DNA of 64,000 nucleotides, taken from assembly GCA_947652115.1 (NCBI GenBank), contig OX393564.1, forward strand, positions 282,839 through 346,838, given 5' to 3'. Shown in pieces: positions 40,541 through 52,883 of this stretch. The position numbers were made by a program, and so were the translations under genes. Position 1 is the stretch's first letter, and each line of letters starts with the position of its first letter. The notes below the pieces were generated by a model. It saw nothing but the letters and a program-made list of their open reading frames with translations, had not been told where the DNA came from and did not search any database. Source of the DNA: Blastomussa wellsi (taxonomy: Eukaryota; Cnidaria; Anthozoa; Scleractinia; Plerogyridae).

Positions 40541-41949
40541 GTCACGCCTGATTCTGATATTTCCATATTATTGTGCCAAATTCAACCAAATATGCAATTA
40601 AATTTGACAAAAAGATTCCACAGAACAAGATACAACAATGAGGTATTTTGGGGAAGTAATACAGGATTACAAGGATGGAAGTGGATTGCAATTCACGAAA
40701 ATTGATTTCTGGACAGGATGTCCAGAAATCAAAGCTGAAATTCTGGTGAAATTTTGAATCTTTTAATAGTTATTTTCTCTTCTTAGTTGATATCTCTTTG
40801 CTTTTGCCACTTTTAGCATTTTTCTCCTACCATTGCAGGACAATAAAGCACAATTACAGAAAGCTACGCCATACTTATTAAAATATGATATATCAGGCAC
40901 GACAGTGTCCCTTTAAGGAAAGATTTAAAAAAGTTGGCTACTCTACTCAGACTGGCTGCCTACTTCAAATTTTAATGAAACCCCTGCTTACATACATGTA
41001 CGCTTAGCTATAATTATCTTTTAGTTAGAAAAATGTACCAAGCACTTTTAAGCTATGTCACGATAAGCGCTTCAATTTCTGAATTCACTTGTCACAGAAA
41101 TTTTCCAGTATTTCAGAACTGTAAAATTATCTTTTATATCTCACGCAAAGGGCTTTTTAATCATCTGGAGTCAACATTCCTATATACCTTCACTCAAAGT
41201 CATATTCTAATTTGGAGAAATGTAAACAATGACATTTAAAAGATCGCCCCATTCAAACCAAAGAATATAATGAAAATAAGCCATTACATGAATACGCTGG
41301 CTCAAAGAGCCATTGATTAATAAGTACAGTATTGCCTTCTGTTGCCACACCATTGATAAACTGCTAATAATTACATGAACGGATTGCTTTGCAAGTTGGT
41401 AGAATATTCTTTTTTTAGACCCAGAACTCTTTTCTCCCCCCTCCCCCTTTTTTCAAAATGCAGTTTATAAACTGACAAAATATAGGAAAATGTGTTACCT
41501 ACCTCATAACAATCCTTAACTCCAACAGATGACCACCACATTTTTGAGGATGCACAAACATGGTTTCAAGGCGATGCCCTTGTAAGAGAATGGTCCCCCA
41601 CTAACTTGTTGAAACCTATATCGCAAATACACAAACAGTAACCCACAGCACTGCCTTGGCAGGTTTCTACCAGAATGATGCTTGGATTCAGTATCATTTG
41701 CCTCGGTACTTTCCTTTTTATGACTTTACTCCCTGTAAGCAATTAGAATGAAAAATAATGCTGATCAGCTAAAAATAATCAGTTGCACTGTACTGTGCAA
41801 TCATGGAACAAAGAAAAAATTCCAGGGATCCGCTACAGGTTTCAAACCCAGTTGACCATTTCCAGACAATGAGCTAAAAATGACGTGCCAACTTTAAGAT
41901 AATTAATTTTTACCAAAATGAAAATATAAGTAAACTAGCAGTAATCAAA

Positions 41950-42246
41950 TAGGTGGGAGGTACAGTGGCCTACTAGTTAGTGCGCTGGACTCCGGGTCGG
42001 ACTGTCTGGGTTCGAGCCTCTAGCCGGGGCACAGCGTTGTGTTATTGGGCAAGAGACTTTACTCTCACAGTGCCTCTCTTCACCCAGGTGTATAAATGGG
42101 TACCGGCAAATTTACTGCTGGGGGGTAACCCTGTGATGGACCAGCATCCCATCCAGGGGGGAGTAGCAATACTCTTTGTCGCTTCATACTACAGAAACTG
42201 GGATAAGCTCCGGCCTGATGGGCCACTAGGCCCGAATGCAGACTTG
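41950..42246 (+). mobile_element. tRNA-derived SINE
   Basis: An A-box-like segment (tggcctactagttagtgcg) lies near 41966, with a B box gggttcgagcc at 42008-42018, spaced as in a pol III promoter. The 12-bp duplication gcagtaatcaaa is at 41938-41949 and 42247-42258. The roughly 230-bp body after the B box shows no coding capacity. Confidence 0.8.
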
Positions 42247-42258
42247 GCAGTAATCAAA

Positions 42259-43396
42259 CAATTGTGTTCGATCTAAGAGTCTTAATGGGTACAATGTTTA
42301 ATGAGGACACTGGGAAGCTAGATTAGCAAAGGAACAAAGTATGCACTATAGACACCTTATGAAGCACTAATAGGCACTGGGGGCAGAGGAAACGACAGTG
42401 AGAGAGGTAGCTTGCCATGCAACTATTTGGAGTAAACCTTGCATGACGTGCTAACAGAACATGACAGCCTGTATGCTACGTTTCTGGTATGGGTTCTGTA
42501 AAACAACATGTAGACTGCAGCAGACTTTGTCAAAGCCAGTTTTTTGCGTAACTGTACTGTGTAGCAATTCTTAAAAGGTTAAAACAAACTTTGTGCTTGC
42601 AAAAAAAATCAATGTTTACACCTAATAATTTAATGTTCTGATCATGGGAAACTTTATTATCATCTATGTCAATATTAATATTGGCATCTTTTTGCTTTCT
42701 AATGAGCATGCTACCGTATTTAGTAAAGTTTCCCTGTAAACAGTTCTCTTTGTAAAACTATTGTTATGTTTGTATACTTTATTGGAATTTATAATGGCAG
42801 AATCTATCATTACATTCTTTCCTGACAGTTTCCTGTGACATTCAAAAAGCAGACACAAAGGTCACAAATTAATGCGTCCATTCCAGTATTCCATTATCAG
42901 TATTTCACTTGGATTTTAATAGTCTGACAATAACTATTTCCAAAGCACTGCAAACATCATGCTCTCAATCGGTTTGAAATTGCCAAAATTACTGCACAAT
43001 GTTCATGTTTACTGTGCATATAAAATGATTTAATTGGCAAAATTAAGGGCCTGGGAGTTCTAAAACTAAAAACACATTGCAAATTCAAACAAGCAGGCGA
43101 TGAAACAATCTTTGCACTTGCACAAAATTATAACAACATTGAGTTTTTGTGAAATTGAAATGTACAATAAAAACACGCTAAATGGGTACGAATGGACTCA
43201 CTATTTCCACTATATTTATGGCTTTTTAGAATGTAGCCCTACATGCTCACCATGGAATTTTAGCGGGATTTATTTTTAGTGGAACATAGACAAAAACTGT
43301 AGAAGCCCGGTATCCCGGATGTAGTTAATGTTGCATTGCAAATTGATTTTTCAATGCTATATCCTAAACCAGCTAGAAGATGGGTTTCCCCATGTA
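42259..43396. other. Non-coding A/T-rich stretch, nothing recognised
   Basis: Short frames only, with no motif, repeat or element terminus that I can support. Confidence 0.5.
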
Positions 43397-44821
43397 CTAT
43401 AAGATCAAAGTGGCTGTGAGCCACTGAACTCGTGAATGAAAGAGTGTAAATGGTGAGGACCAAGGACGTTGAAAAGTTGATTTACCAATGTAAATAGTTC
43501 TGCATTCTCTTGTGACAATCGCTGGTTGAACAACAGTAACAGGAGCAAAAGTGTCACTTGATTCAGCAATATGAATTGATAAATTGAGGCAATTGGCCAC
43601 TGCTTGAATTATAATTGCATCAGCCCATGTTCCCGGACGTGACATGTTATTCAAATATTCTTGCCAAGAATGGTCAGTATTACTCTCTATAAATTGTTCA
43701 GGATTATGCAGTAAATACTGAATGCCAAGGCTACGTATATAAAAATGGTTATTTGGATTGCTGTAGAGTTGGTGGGATACTGCTCGGAAAAGGCAATCTC
43801 CACCTGCGCCCACGTCAAGAGCAGTTCTATTTAATTCAGACAACCTTGTTTCTAGTAGTGAAACTGAATTGGCAACTGAGCCACCATCTGCTGGTAAATC
43901 AGTATTAACAGTGTACAGATCTGATGGACCTGGGTTCTCTTCAACATCACCACTTAGAGATATAACTCTAAAAGATACATGATAGGTTTGTTTTAATTCT
44001 TTTAGCATTCTGTCATCAACATAAATGCAAAACAATGGTGACTTCTTATGCTTCAATGTCCTCAGTTGCACAACAGCTAAGTACAAGTTTGGCTTCACAA
44101 AGCACTCTTTTGAGGATAATGCACAATTTGATCTGGCCAACCATTCAGTGAAATAATATCGATTATACTCACACAACATAAGTTTAAGCTTTGATGAATT
44201 AGGAATACATTTCTTAAGGTATGATTTGGCAGCATTTCGTATTACTCTTGTCTTTCTAAATAGTTTGATTACTTTCCTATAAGGAATTCTGGAAGGTTCT
44301 CTTTCGCGTTTCTTTCTAGAAATATGCAACTTAGAAACAAGCCTTGCCCTTGACATCCTGTTACACTTTTCCATTTCATTTGTATGCAAAGCACAAGTGC
44401 TTATTTGTTCGTATTTGGCTTTGATTTGTACATATGTGGCTTTGATTTGCTCATATTTGGCTTTGATTTGTACATATGTGGCTTTGATTTGCTCATATTT
44501 GGCTTTCATTTGCTGACATTTGGCTTTGATCACTTGGCATTTGTATTTGGCTTTCTCGCTTTCCATAGTGATGGCACAGCCCCAGCGAGCGGGGGATTCG
44601 ACATACGCTCGGTACGTCTCCTTGCCTTTCAAATTACCCTGGCAAGTGAACGGTTCTTCTGATGTTTCTGTCCCTGAATATACACGGGACTTATTATGAA
44701 CATCTCCATTTGTACATATACAGGCATTCATAGTGCTAAAAATCTTGTTGATCACAATACTCAATTCTCTCAGATCAGTGCGCAACACAAAATGGCGATT
44801 TGCAACGCTTGCACAAACCAT
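43397..44821 (-). CDS. 2A-OTU protease ORF (Helitron2/Helentron-like), possibly truncated
   Basis: 474 codons from ATG 44821. Near residues 95-135 there are 14-residue repeats built on YEQIKATYVQIKAK, followed by a basic region (KKREREPSRIPYRK). A complete 2A ribosome-skipping motif, SLSGDVEENPGPSD, lies near 43926-43957, so translation should yield two proteins. Next comes an OTU cysteine protease: GAGGDCLFRAVSHQLY with the catalytic Cys, then the WQEYLNNM and TWADAIIIQAVANCLNLSI blocks. The expected distal His block is not clear in frame, so the C-terminus may be shifted or cut. Tandem-repeat plus OTU ORFs occur in Helitron2/Helentron elements; that link is an inference. A transposon is inserted about 60 bp upstream of the start. 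Confidence 0.65.
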   Translation of the reverse strand: MVCASVANRHFVLRTDLRELSIVINKIFSTMNACICTNGDVHNKSRVYSGTETSEEPFTCQGNLKGKETYRAYVESPARWGCAITMESEKAKYKCQVIKAKCQQMKAKYEQIKATYVQIKAKYEQIKATYVQIKAKYEQISTCALHTNEMEKCNRMSRARLVSKLHISRKKREREPSRIPYRKVIKLFRKTRVIRNAAKSYLKKCIPNSSKLKLMLCEYNRYYFTEWLARSNCALSSKECFVKPNLYLAVVQLRTLKHKKSPLFCIYVDDRMLKELKQTYHVSFRVISLSGDVEENPGPSDLYTVNTDLPADGGSVANSVSLLETRLSELNRTALDVGAGGDCLFRAVSHQLYSNPNNHFYIRSLGIQYLLHNPEQFIESNTDHSWQEYLNNMSRPGTWADAIIIQAVANCLNLSIHIAESSDTFAPVTVVQPAIVTRECRTIYIGKSTFQRPWSSPFTLFHSRVQWLTATLIL

Positions 44822-44877
44822 GTGCTTAGTCAGGTGACTTTAACGAGTAAGTGTTCCCCGGCCGCAAAACAAACGAT

Positions 44878-44883
44878 GTTATG
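44878..44883. repeat. Target-site duplication GTTATG, left
   Basis: Matches 56494-56499. The target context aaacaaacgatgttatgtag is also present in full near 56628-56650 to the right. Confidence 0.8.
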
Positions 44884-45362
44884 TATGGCGTTCCATCCCC
44901 GCCAAAAATCAACTTTTGCACTCGACATTCAAATTTAACATTCAACATCCAACTTACGCATTCAACATCCAACTTACGCATTCAACATCCAACTAAAGGT
45001 ATCAAAAGCCGACTTTTGCCCTCAATGTCCAACCTTGAAGTGAACTTTCTGTGACTATATGCACGATGTCGAATTGACAACGATTAATCTTTTTCAGGTT
45101 TCAAGTATGAACATTTCAACGCAATGGCAAAACGCGCACAATATTCGAGTGTGATCATTTAAAGCGACGATTTGAATCCGATCTGTTTACTTCGCGCATG
45201 CAACTTTGTCAGTCGGGTCCCCCAATAATAAAGTCGTTTTGAAATGTTGACTTCGTTTTGAGATGTTGACTTCGTTTTGAAATGTTGACTTCGTTTTGAG
45301 AACGACGTGCTATGTCCGCCAAAAAGTATCAAATATCAAAATGTTATGTAACATCTGGAAAG
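44884..45362 (+). repeat. Left inverted repeat of the HECT transposon
   Basis: Inverse of about 55995-56493. It contains short direct repeats (cattcaacatccaacttacg), a G/C-poor middle, and about 3.5 copies of a 19-bp unit (tgttgacttcgttttgaaa). Near its inner edge is the ATG (45312) of the ligase gene. It then reads gtaacatctggaaa, still matching the right end. Confidence 0.88.
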
Positions 45363-48300
45363 TACCACCATGTGGATCTGGTCGGCCTGGCCTTTGAGTG
45401 TCATATGTCAAAGGTAGTATAAAGATTACGGCTCGTGGCTCGTGGCTTCTAGTACTGCGCGGAAAGTGTCGAATCCAGCTCCCTTTAAGCGTATTTTATC
45501 ACGGTATCTGAAGAATGGATAGAGAACTGAATGAGGTAAAAGATGCTTTACGTTGAGTGGCCGATCGACTTGATGTGATGAGTCAGAGTCGAACATCTCG
45601 AGGCGGTCAAGGTAAATATGGCATTCATGCTTGTTTAAGAAACAAATAGGCGCTTCTTCAGTGTCAGTCATTATCTTTACTTGCTTATCGCACTTGTAGC
45701 CTTTAAATGAAATTATTCCACCGTTCCTAGATACAATTTAGAGCGGCTTTTAAGGGTAATTGGTCTACACGTGAAAGAATTAGTCAATCGGCATCTGACG
45801 ACGTTTATGTTAAATTACAATTAACTACAACTGTGTTACAGACAATGAAAACACAAGTTAGGGCTTAATTTGAACCCTATGTAAAATTTAGTTTTTCTGT
45901 TTTCTTTTGCTGATTTTTATTTTGTTAAACCTGGTGTAGCTAAACATGTTTTGCTGGTGTGAATGGGGTATTAAAAAGTGTCTGAAACTGTCGACAAGTA
46001 TACGGTGGGCTTGAGCGCCGCCTGAAGTAATTGCTGGCGAGCCTTAGCAAGGCAGCGTATTACTCTTGTCAATAGGGCAAAAAAATCCAAAATGTTTTCG
46101 TATGTAATCTAGATTTCTATTTATAACTTATAAAAGAACTATGTTGATCATATCAAGCGTTATGCAATTAGTTCAGCATTGACTTGGAAAAATGATAAAG
46201 AAATGTCACACAACGTAACTTCCGGTAGCGACAACTGTGCCGTCTGTCTTGTGTTCTTTGTTCTGTCCGTTGAGGCGATCGGTTGTTGAAGCAAACTACT
46301 CAACTAGTGATAGCGCCCTTTCAACAGGCACGCGAGAGTCTACTATGCATACCCTCTAAAGACTCTCTAAACCCTGCCACTCAAGATGTTTTCCACTCAA
46401 GCTGTTCACTTTCAATTAAATTCCTTTATTTTTCACCTCCCGCCAGCACTAACTTTCAAACTGAAATTACTAGTCTTTAGGGTTGTATTTCGAAATGGAA
46501 GTATTTGAAGTTGAGTATTTACTTTTAGCTATCGTTAGATTTATGTATTTATTGACATTGCACTTCATTTTTTTCTAATTGCCACCTGATTGATTGAATA
46601 CAGTGCAGGGATCCCACTCTGGTTCAACACAAGATGTAGTATCAGTGAGACCGGTACCATCCACTAGCCAGGCTGGCCAACAAATGCCAGGTACATCTGG
46701 TACAAATTCAGTCGCAGCAGCAGTTACCTCCGCTTCTGCTTCTCAAGAGCATAGAAGGTTATTCGCTCCCCAAAAGAAAAACTTCGCAAGGGGAAGCGTT
46801 ACAGGACGTGGTAAAGGAAAGCGGATCCCTACTTATACTCTAAAATTTGTTTGCCTCTCTCGGGTCAGCACCACCAAACCACCCACTGGCATAAAAGAGA
46901 GAACCCTGTTGTTGAACGCTGGCCTAGGAGAAGCCAGCATCCAATTTAGACAGGATGCCAACGCGTTGGAATGCCACCATGAAATCGTTACCCGGTTTCC
47001 CAAACTAGTCGAATCGGGGTACGAACTGGTGATGTACCAGCGAGGCGAAGACGCAGGCTTTTACAACATTTCTTCCCCTCACACCGCGCAACGCATGAGG
47101 GATGCCGCCGGAACTGCCAAAATATACATACGGCCCTTACAAAAGGACCTGGATGAAAGCGTTGTGGGAGAGGCTGCTGTTTTGCCTGAGGTATAGTTAT
47201 CTGAATATCAAGTGCAATATAAGCAGGGATCAGTAATCTTTTCAGTTATAAGGATGTTCTGTAGACAAAAATTAGAACGCAAAAAATCGCATGCAACAAC
47301 AATAACTGCATCTACGAGAGTAAAAAAAGTAGGCGCACTTGAAGCAAAGAAAATGATAAGACTGACTTTTAGTTAAAGAATTGCTGAGAAAGCGTAAACG
47401 AGACATGGAATTTTTACCATGGATTGGAATAAGGTGGAATAAGCAAATTTTGGTCTAAGTTGTTAACTAACATCAAGTTGAATCCTTTTTGGTACATATT
47501 TCAAATTCTGGCAAACTAATCACACTGGTTTAGGTATCGTTAGAAAGGTCTCGTCCTGCACCACTACTGGAGCGTAAATGTTGCCTTTTTCGATTAAAGT
47601 TGATGACTTCACAAGTGGGAGTAATGCATAGCTTCTTTACGGCCGGTTATGGCCGGTTTTTGAGTCAATTTGTTAACGTGTCACTCTTCTAGGTTGAAGA
47701 TGGCCCTACTGTAAATTGTATACGGTGTGGGATCTCTGTCCCAATGGCAAGTATAAGCCACCATATTGCGGATGTTCACGAAAATGAGAGTGAAGTTCCC
47801 CAGGCAAAGGTATTACGATTTTTTTTGCTGTTGTTCCACATGAAGTCCAGGGAAATGTATTATTACATCGTGTTTTGATAATGCTACTCACTTTTTCCTA
47901 ATAGAGACAAAGAACGATAGAGGATATGGTATTTGCACACGAGGACAGTGCCATACCTGGCTCTCTATCAAGGTAAATTAAACTTTCAAAGGCTTGCAAA
48001 AAGGTTCTCACAGTATAGGGGGATAGAATGGTTCTAAAAGATTTCTTGTCAGCTTGCGTCATGTTCGTTCCATCCGTGTAGACCTTCTGCTCTCTTCCAG
48101 GACTAGGACTCCTCTCCCTTGTTCCCATTGAAGATATAGTAGTCGAAAATTGAGCCGAAAAAAGATAGAAACGCTACTGTAGCTTTATTTTATAGGTGTT
48201 TTCAGGTTGTTAATCGTGTTTAGCACAACATAATAAACTACAATTTTTATTTCGCCCATTATAGCAGCGCAAGTATTATAATAGAGAAAAAAAAAAGAAC

Positions 48301-51252
48301 AACGCTTATACTTAGCTTTGTACTATTTTAACCAACTAAGCTAAGGAAAGCTCTTGGATGCATTGCAGGACCCCACTGAATATAAGCGCAGCGTCTTCTT
48401 TCTTGGAGGAACTTTGTCCGGACGCTACTACAGGACAAATTCAAGAAGCACTGTCAGCATCTGGAGGTGATCCAAACGAGGCAGCACATGCCCTACTCGG
48501 TAACTGATTTAATATATACCAATACAATAAACTAGTAGTAATCATTGATTAAACGATGCGTTACACTATGATAACTGTCAAATGTAAATAAGAAAACTCT
48601 TAAAGTGTCAAGAATTTAAAACGTACAGACGTTTCGGGTAGTGCCCTTCATCGGTGTTAAAAAGCCCATCGTTGCAAGTTTGCAAAACTATACAACATAC
48701 TTGATACTTTGTCGAACGCAGTAAGAAACCATAGCAGAGGAAAAAAAACTGTTTTACGTCTCATTACTTCCATAAAGTATCCTGCTCTGAGTATGTAACA
48801 GTCTAATCTGAAATAAATACTTCAGGTGCACAGCCAGATGATGCGGATGACGATGATCTCGTGCCAATGCTTGATTCAAAAGCAGAAGATGTTCAACCGG
48901 TAGACGCAATGGACGCCCTGAAACGCTTCCGTGATGAAGTTATAGAGTCAACAAAACCGCGGCAGCTGTTCTCTGTGTCTAGAATGGAAGGCACGGAAGA
49001 ACTTAAACGAGATATTCTAGCGGAATACAAAGGAAAAAATGCAAACCTGAAGGCTCGTCCTAGGGTGAGATTCGAGGGCGAGGAAGGTGCCGGAAGTGGA
49101 CCTGTCCGGGAATTTCTCCTCACTGCCATGAAAATTGCAGACGAAGGAATTGGCAATACCTTCAAACCCGTAATTTTTTTTGAAGGAGAGCAAGACCACA
49201 GATTGCCTTTACACGATCAATCGCTAAGAATAACGGGCGCATTCAAGGCTATTGGGCGCATTATTGGGCACTGTGCTCTACACGATGGCCCTGGTTTGCA
49301 TGGTCTTTCGCCCGCCATCAAATATTACTTATCAAGCCCATTGGTAGATTTGTGGGAGAACCCCCCGCCCATATCTGTTAAAGATATTCCAGATACTGAT
49401 CTCAGGCAGTTGATAAATGAGGTAAGTGACAGACACATCTACGTAAATTGCTCACCCACTTTCGCCACCATCTTTTACATGCGTTTGTTTATTGTGGAAT
49501 GCCTGGGCATGCATGTTATAAGGGAGGGACTGTAAAGGTAGAAATTAAGTTTGAGGTTGTGTTACCGAGATATAATACTAACCCCTAACCCCTTTAACAA
49601 ATGTTAAACGCCACGCCGTACACTATTGAGCTATGGATGCACGCGGGAGGTTGCTAAGCACGAAAGAAGCGTAAGAGTCGGCCGAGGCGATAGCCGAGGA
49701 CGACTCTCGCTTCTTGAGTGCTTAGCAACCTCCCGCGTGCATCCATAGCTCAATAGTGTACGGCGTGGCGTTTACCATTTGTTTTATAGCACAACTTTTA
49801 GGCGTTTTACTGCAATTTCTTTGAGTTTCAACTGCGCGCTTATTGATTTTGAACTGACTCTCGCAATTTCTGACGAAAACATAAAATGAAATCAAATCTT
49901 TGAGAAATTTTTACGCGTAGCCGATGATAAAAATCTTTCACGGTTATTGAGGAATGCATTCTAAATGTGTAGCATACAGCAGCGTACACCCATGGTCTAA
50001 CTCGCAAACCGTTGCATCCAACGTCAAGTAATTGAACTGTTTGTGCTTGTAATAAACCACTGTAAATCCGTTTGCTTTTTTTACTTTCAGATTGATTCCT
50101 TGGGGAAAGATAACCATCCGACAGCCGACTTAAGGCAAAACATTCAGCCGTACCTAGACGAGGCAGGCCTCGATATTGATAAGCTGACGAAGGAACCGGC
50201 ATTAATAACACAGGGACTGATGCTTTACAACGTCATCCTCAAGCGTAAACTTGAGCTCGATGACATCGCCAAAGGTAGGTTGCTAACAAAACTAAAAGAG
50301 AAATAAGGTGATTACCGACAAAGAAATGCGTACATTTTAACAGAATCTTTCGTTCATCTTCCTCAGGAATGGAAGAGGTTGGTCTGCATAAAGCCCTGGC
50401 CAAGTGGCCGTGCCTCGTAGAAATGATTTTTCCTGAAGAAAAAGAACGGCTGATTACTTGCGACGAGTTCAAAGACAAGATCACCTTTGAAGAGCAAGAC
50501 GCTTCAAACGAAAATTCAATGACAGCTGAATTCTTTCTCAGATACCTTGCGTTTATGGAATCAAGAAACGAAGGTACGTGTCCGTATTCGGGGCGGATCT
50601 TGGATTTTTCTTAGGAGAGGGTACACATCTTAGGAGGGTCAGCGCATAGATTTTTTTTCTTTTTTGCAGCATACTAGTTGTATTAGGAAGCCGCCCAGTT
50701 ATCTCGGGGGGGGGGGGGGGGAGGGTGCGCACCACCTGCATCTTCCCCGTGTTCCTTTTCAATTTGAGAAATGACCCTTGCCCCGCTACCGTTTTAGATA
50801 ACTGGGCACTAAATCATGGTTCATTCTTGACATTTCAATTAACAAGCTCTAAACCTTAAAGAATTTTGCAAAGAATTATTAGCGAGTATTTTCTTAAACT
50901 TCTTTGGCATCGTACATTTCACTCATTTTACTAAATATGTTACTTCATTTGCACAGCTTCGATGGTTAACTGTTTGAATCCCTTCCTTCAATTACAATTG
51001 AGCTTTCTCTCTATATATATATTTTCAGATGGAGCAGGCCTTGTCGACCTCTGCAGTTTTTGGACGGGGACGAACATGCTGCCAAAAAGAGACACCATGC
51101 TGGTGAAGTTCGATGCTAGCATTGGACTTCCCATCTCAGAAACCTGTTTTAACAGCATCACCATCCCTACCAAATACCAGTCATTCCAAGAATTCCAAAA
51201 TTTTTTCGACATAGCAGTTAAGTATGGAGCACAAGGATTCAGTTTCACTTAA
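45312..51252 (+). CDS. HECT-type E3 ubiquitin ligase, nine exons (736 aa)
   Basis: Exons: 45312-45413, 46609-47190, 47693-47809, 47905-47972, 48369-48499, 48826-49421, 50091-50274, 50367-50573, 51029-51252. Every junction is GT-AG with matching phase, and the total is exactly 737 codons. In order: a short leader (MSAKKYQISKC), a Ser/Thr-rich stretch, a basic block and a globular domain (TYTLKFVCLSR), a C2H2 finger (CIRCGISVP...H....H), a CUE/UBA-like ubiquitin-binding helix set (LEELCPDATTGQIQEALSAS), then the HECT N-lobe (VRFEGEEGAGSGPVREFLL) and C-lobe with the catalytic Cys in PISETCFNSITIP, ending GAQGFSFT. It would pass ubiquitin from an E2 through Cys to a substrate. It resembles the G2E3-like HECT proteins expanded in fish and cnidarians. 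Exons 1 to 2 is the least certain junction. Confidence 0.85.
45426..45671 (-). CDS. Hypothetical 81-aa ORF near the left transposon end
   Basis: MTDTEEAPICFLNKHECHIY opens a frame on the minus strand inside intron 1 of the ligase gene. It is rich in His/Asp/Arg and ends EATSHEP. No family, start signal or splice partner identified; it could be chance. Confidence 0.25.
   Translation of the reverse strand: MTDTEEAPICFLNKHECHIYLDRLEMFDSDSSHQVDRPLNVKHLLPHSVLYPFFRYRDKIRLKGAGFDTFRAVLEATSHEP
49605..49774. repeat. 170-bp palindromic MITE in ligase intron 6
   Basis: The left arm from taaacgccacgccgtacac is an almost perfect inverse of the right arm ending gtgtacggcgtggcgttta. The inner blocks (ggaggttgctaagcac / gtgcttagcaacctcc; agaagcg / cgcttct) keep pairing to the centre. 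No coding capacity; it lies in the intron between 49421 and 50091. Confidence 0.85.
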
Positions 51253-52883
51253 TTAAGGTGGATACTGATGGTTTATACAATCCGGTCTTAGCTAATAATG
51301 CTGAAGAATAACTCTTAGAACACATTTGTGTATGTCTCAACAATGAACAAATAGGGTCCCTATGATGTCAAATTGATGCCATGGCAACCTAAAAGAGGTG
51401 AAATAAAGAAATAAAATCTAAATAAAATGAATGAAAAATAAGATCGCCCTGAACCCAATTGACAGAAAATTCTACAAATCTGCAACTTTCACTTAGCTTC
51501 GCTCGAAAGGTTAATTATGTCTCTGATCTCTTTTGACATTGTCATGGAAACCAACTTGAAACTATTTTGATCTGACTTTGTTCACTGTAAGCCACCTTAG
51601 CATCAGAGTTTCTACATATTTGGAATTTTATCACAGCTACATGAATGAGGTTGATGACTATAATGCTTACAAAGGAAAATCGACTGACGCTTCTTTGTTG
51701 CCATGGTGTTTAGGAGATTGGTTTTACATTCCCTATCTTAAATACTATCCGTTGAAATTTGTTCACATCTAAGAACTTTTGATGTCATCTATACTCATCT
51801 TAACACAACTGCACTGTCTTTTTTTATACCGAGTATTGTGTGAGCTGTAAGAGAATGTCTACGTTGGAAAGATAAGAGGCTATAGTGGCCCAAAACTGCA
51901 ATTGTACTGTAGTAGAACTTCTTAGACATAAATTTTTGGTCAATCAACAATCAACCGGTATTACCCATGCTGTTAATTAAACCTTGAATGTGGTCAATTA
52001 ATTTGTGGGCCTTGAATAAGTCATGCCATGGTAAAAGGCAATATAAGTATATATCTGGTAATTAAACGTGCAAGAAATTAGCTAGACATGACTGCAATGC
52101 TTTAAACTAGATATAGATTTAATAACTAAAGAGTTTGTTTCTAATAATAAGATTGACATATTTGGAATATAGACTCAATGCAACTATGACTACCATTTGT
52201 TTTTGGCTCCAAGAAGAAACACTTGTTAACAGAATGAAATTACTTTCCCTTAAATATCAAGTCAAAGGGAATCACATTCCTATCTTATGGAACCTCATAA
52301 GGAGACAATTGTATTATGAAAGCATCAAAACAACTCTAGGCAAGTCAGAGTGGCTTTTTCCATTCAGATCTCTGAAATGTAAATCAGTAACAACTTGGTT
52401 CGTACCAGTGCAGTAACTTGACCAGACAGCTGAAGACACTGGCAGCCATTTTTTCATAAGGACTCATTTAGTACATTTTAACTTAGGTTTGTAGATATTA
52501 TATCAAAACTGAAATCGCAGTAGGCTAGACCTACAGTTTATATGTTTGTACAGTTATTTGCTGTGTTGAGCATCAGCAAATTCCCAATTTATTTTATTGA
52601 ATGGAAGTACCATCGAAAGAGATTTATTAATTTCGCAAATATTTGAGAATCAATTGAGACTCCTAGAACAATATTTAGAAAATAGCATTGTTTCTGTTTA
52701 CTTAGTCCACATATTTACAATTATAGCATTTTCATAAGTTAGGTAATCGTTAACCTCTGAAGTGTTAGTTGAAACAGGCTACAATATACCCTTCCTTTCA
52801 TAATGGTTCAAATGGTATTAATAATTACTTCAGCTGTTTAAATGATTATAATTAAAATTGCTTATTTATTGCTGTAAATGTTG
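51253..52883. other. Intergenic DNA between the converging ligase and transposase genes
   Basis: A/T-rich; short frames (for example 52135-52416) show no motif. It should contain the poly(A) sites of both genes, e.g. aataaaatctaaataaaatg near 51410-51430. Confidence 0.5.

Larger units (their letters stand above)
37882..41930. repeat. 1.5-kb dispersed repeat, copy 1, split by a LINE
   Basis: 37882-38058 and 40541-41930 together match 62401-63943 almost base for base. Small differences include an 11-bp insertion (tatgatgcata) and a g/c-level change near the end in the other copy. The repeat has no convincing ORF; a 68-codon frame (41033-41239) is identical in both copies but looks incidental. 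Family unknown. Confidence 0.85.

Noticed and set aside
41033..41239. 68-codon frame identical to 63054-63260
   Set aside because: Identity follows from the duplicated repeat; there are no motifs, and composition is that of non-coding DNA.
45426..45671. Third gene of the HECT transposon
   Set aside because: Kept only as a low-confidence hypothetical; no splice partner, promoter or homology is visible.
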